Shown here piece by piece: positions 7,815 to 8,075 of a stretch of DNA of 8,075 nucleotides. Each line of letters begins with the position of its first letter. Positions within the stretch are counted from its first letter, which is position 1. Under the pieces are notes generated by a model. It was given only the letters and a program-made list of their open reading frames with translations. It did not search any database and was not told the DNA's origin. Source of the DNA: an uncultured Anaerococcus sp. Its GTDB lineage: Bacteria > Bacillota_A > Clostridia > Tissierellales > Peptoniphilaceae. The translations under genes and the position numbers were made by a program. The stretch is from positions 1 to 8,075 of the forward strand of contig CABTWT010000048.1 of assembly GCA_902488555.1 (NCBI GenBank). Direction: 5' to 3'.

Positions 7815-7844
7815 ATTATACCCAAAAATTAGATTTTATACTAA
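7815..7844 (-). promoter_or_regulatory. Probable promoter of the regulator gene
   Basis: On the minus strand a perfect -10 box TATAAT occupies 7815-7820. An 18-bp gap leads to a weak -35-like TTAGTA (7839-7844, 3 of 6 matches). Transcription would begin near 7808, giving a leader of about 30 bases before the TTG. The -10 is good, the -35 is poor, so a promoter needing help or low activity is plausible. Confidence 0.5.
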
Positions 7845-7917
7845 AAATACACTATAGCATATTAATCGTACATCTATATTTTAAGCTTTTCTATTAGATA
7901 CAAACATTTCAATTTTA

Positions 7918-7926
7918 TGGTATAAT
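7918..7926 (+). promoter_or_regulatory. Rightward extended -10 promoter
   Basis: Plus strand reads TGGTATAAT, a perfect TATAAT with the TGn extension that can replace a -35 box. No good -35 is seen at 17 bp (ATACAA). Transcription would begin near 7933 and run rightward through the hairpins to the window edge, away from the regulator gene. Confidence 0.55.
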
Positions 7927-7977
7927 GGTAGTAATTAAATAACACGCTTAACGCTAATAACTTTAATAGCAAGCACA

Positions 7978-7997
7978 GTAAGTGAGTACCCACTTAC
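7978..7997. promoter_or_regulatory. GTAC-centred palindrome, possible operator
   Basis: A 20-base near-perfect palindrome: 7-bp arms GTAAGTG and CACTTAC flank AGTACC, whose core GTAC is itself palindromic; only one symmetric pair fails. It lies about 45 bases after the proposed rightward start. It could be a dimeric repressor site or an RNA hairpin. No regulator for it can be named from the sequence. Confidence 0.4.
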
Positions 7998-7999
7998 GA

Positions 8000-8050
8000 A
8001 AAATTGATGAAGCAGAACCTTTATGGACTGCTTCTTTTTTTATCAATTTT
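8000..8050 (+). terminator. Intrinsic terminator with nested outer arms
   Basis: The core stem GAAGCAG/CTGCTTC (8009-8015 and 8028-8034, 12-base loop) is followed directly by seven T residues (8035-8041), a classical rightward terminator. Outside it, AAAATTGAT (8000-8008) and ATCAATTTT (8042-8050) are perfect 9-bp complements, so the T run sits as an unpaired bulge inside a larger fold. On the minus strand the stem is followed by a weaker T-rich tail, so it might also end a leftward transcript coming from beyond 8075. Confidence 0.65.
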
Positions 8051-8075
8051 ACCTTGTTAGGGAGAACCCTAAGAC

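Larger units (their letters stand above)
7933..8075 (+). other. Structured leader or intergenic RNA with four successive hairpins, no gene seen
   Basis: After the rightward promoter there are four inverted repeats in a row. The first is GCTT-GCTA (7946-7956) with TAGC-AAGC (7967-7974), with a three-base bulge. The second is GTAAGTG (7978-7984) with CACTTAC (7991-7997). The third is the terminator stem GAAGCAG (8009-8015) with CTGCTTC (8028-8034). The fourth is TTAGGG (8057-8062) with CCCTAA (8067-8072). The last covers an AGGGAG that could be a ribosome site for a gene beyond 8075. It could be a regulated leader, a small RNA, or a structured part of a mobile element such as a transfer origin. 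I do not recognise it as a known riboswitch class. Confidence 0.4.

Noticed and set aside
7861..7880. Partial match to the operon repeat (minus strand ATAGATGTAC) upstream of the regulator, suggesting autoregulation
   Set aside because: Only one short imperfect copy, in a shifted register and different orientation; in DNA this AT-rich it could be chance.
8007..8060. A 17-codon plus-strand frame MKQNLYGLLLFLSILPC, a possible leader peptide
   Set aside because: It lies wholly over the terminator hairpin, has no ribosome binding site upstream, and its hydrophobic run comes from the T-rich tail. It could be revisited if the downstream gene proves to be attenuated.
7779..8075. tRNA gene, CRISPR array, or insertion-sequence end in the right-hand intergenic region
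   Set aside because: The hairpins are all different from one another, no cloverleaf fold or spaced repeats are seen, and no transposase is present.

Overview
The window is AT-rich DNA (by eye about 30% G+C) of low-GC Gram-positive type. It has strong GGAGG-type ribosome binding sites, TTG as well as ATG starts, and tightly packed genes. This suits an anaerobic Firmicute (Clostridia, Peptostreptococcaceae or Tissierellales type) or an element carried by a streptococcus; I cannot name the species. All seven protein genes lie on the minus strand, so they read right to left.

In transcription order the layout is as follows. An AraC-family regulator starts with TTG at 7778 and ends at 6807. A strong intrinsic terminator follows (6723-6769), then a short control region with two tandem 11-bp direct repeats (6691-6712). 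Next comes a tight six-gene run: ECF substrate-binding membrane protein (6666-6064), ECF T component (6046-5372), a double ECF ATPase (5384-3876), two exporter-fold ABC half-transporters (3860-2148 and 2147-402), and the start of a MATE-family efflux protein (from 380, cut off by the left edge). The gaps are 21 bases or less and two genes overlap, so this looks like one operon.

The operon carries two complete transport machines. One is a dedicated ECF (group III) importer with its own S, T and fused A1-A2 parts. The other is a heterodimeric ABC transporter resembling the YbtP/YbtQ and IrtA/IrtB proteins, which import metal-siderophore complexes despite their exporter fold. A PchR/YbtA-like AraC regulator next door points the same way. 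My working model is uptake of a metallophore or related small molecule, with the MATE protein possibly handling efflux of the carrier or a by-product. No biosynthetic gene is visible, so uptake of a molecule made elsewhere, or by genes outside the window, is possible. The substrate is not determined by the sequence.

Right of the regulator (7779-8075) there is no convincing gene. The stretch holds the likely regulator promoter, a rightward extended -10 promoter, and a run of four hairpins, one of them a good intrinsic terminator. It looks like the 5' leader of a gene outside the window, a small RNA, or a structured element boundary.
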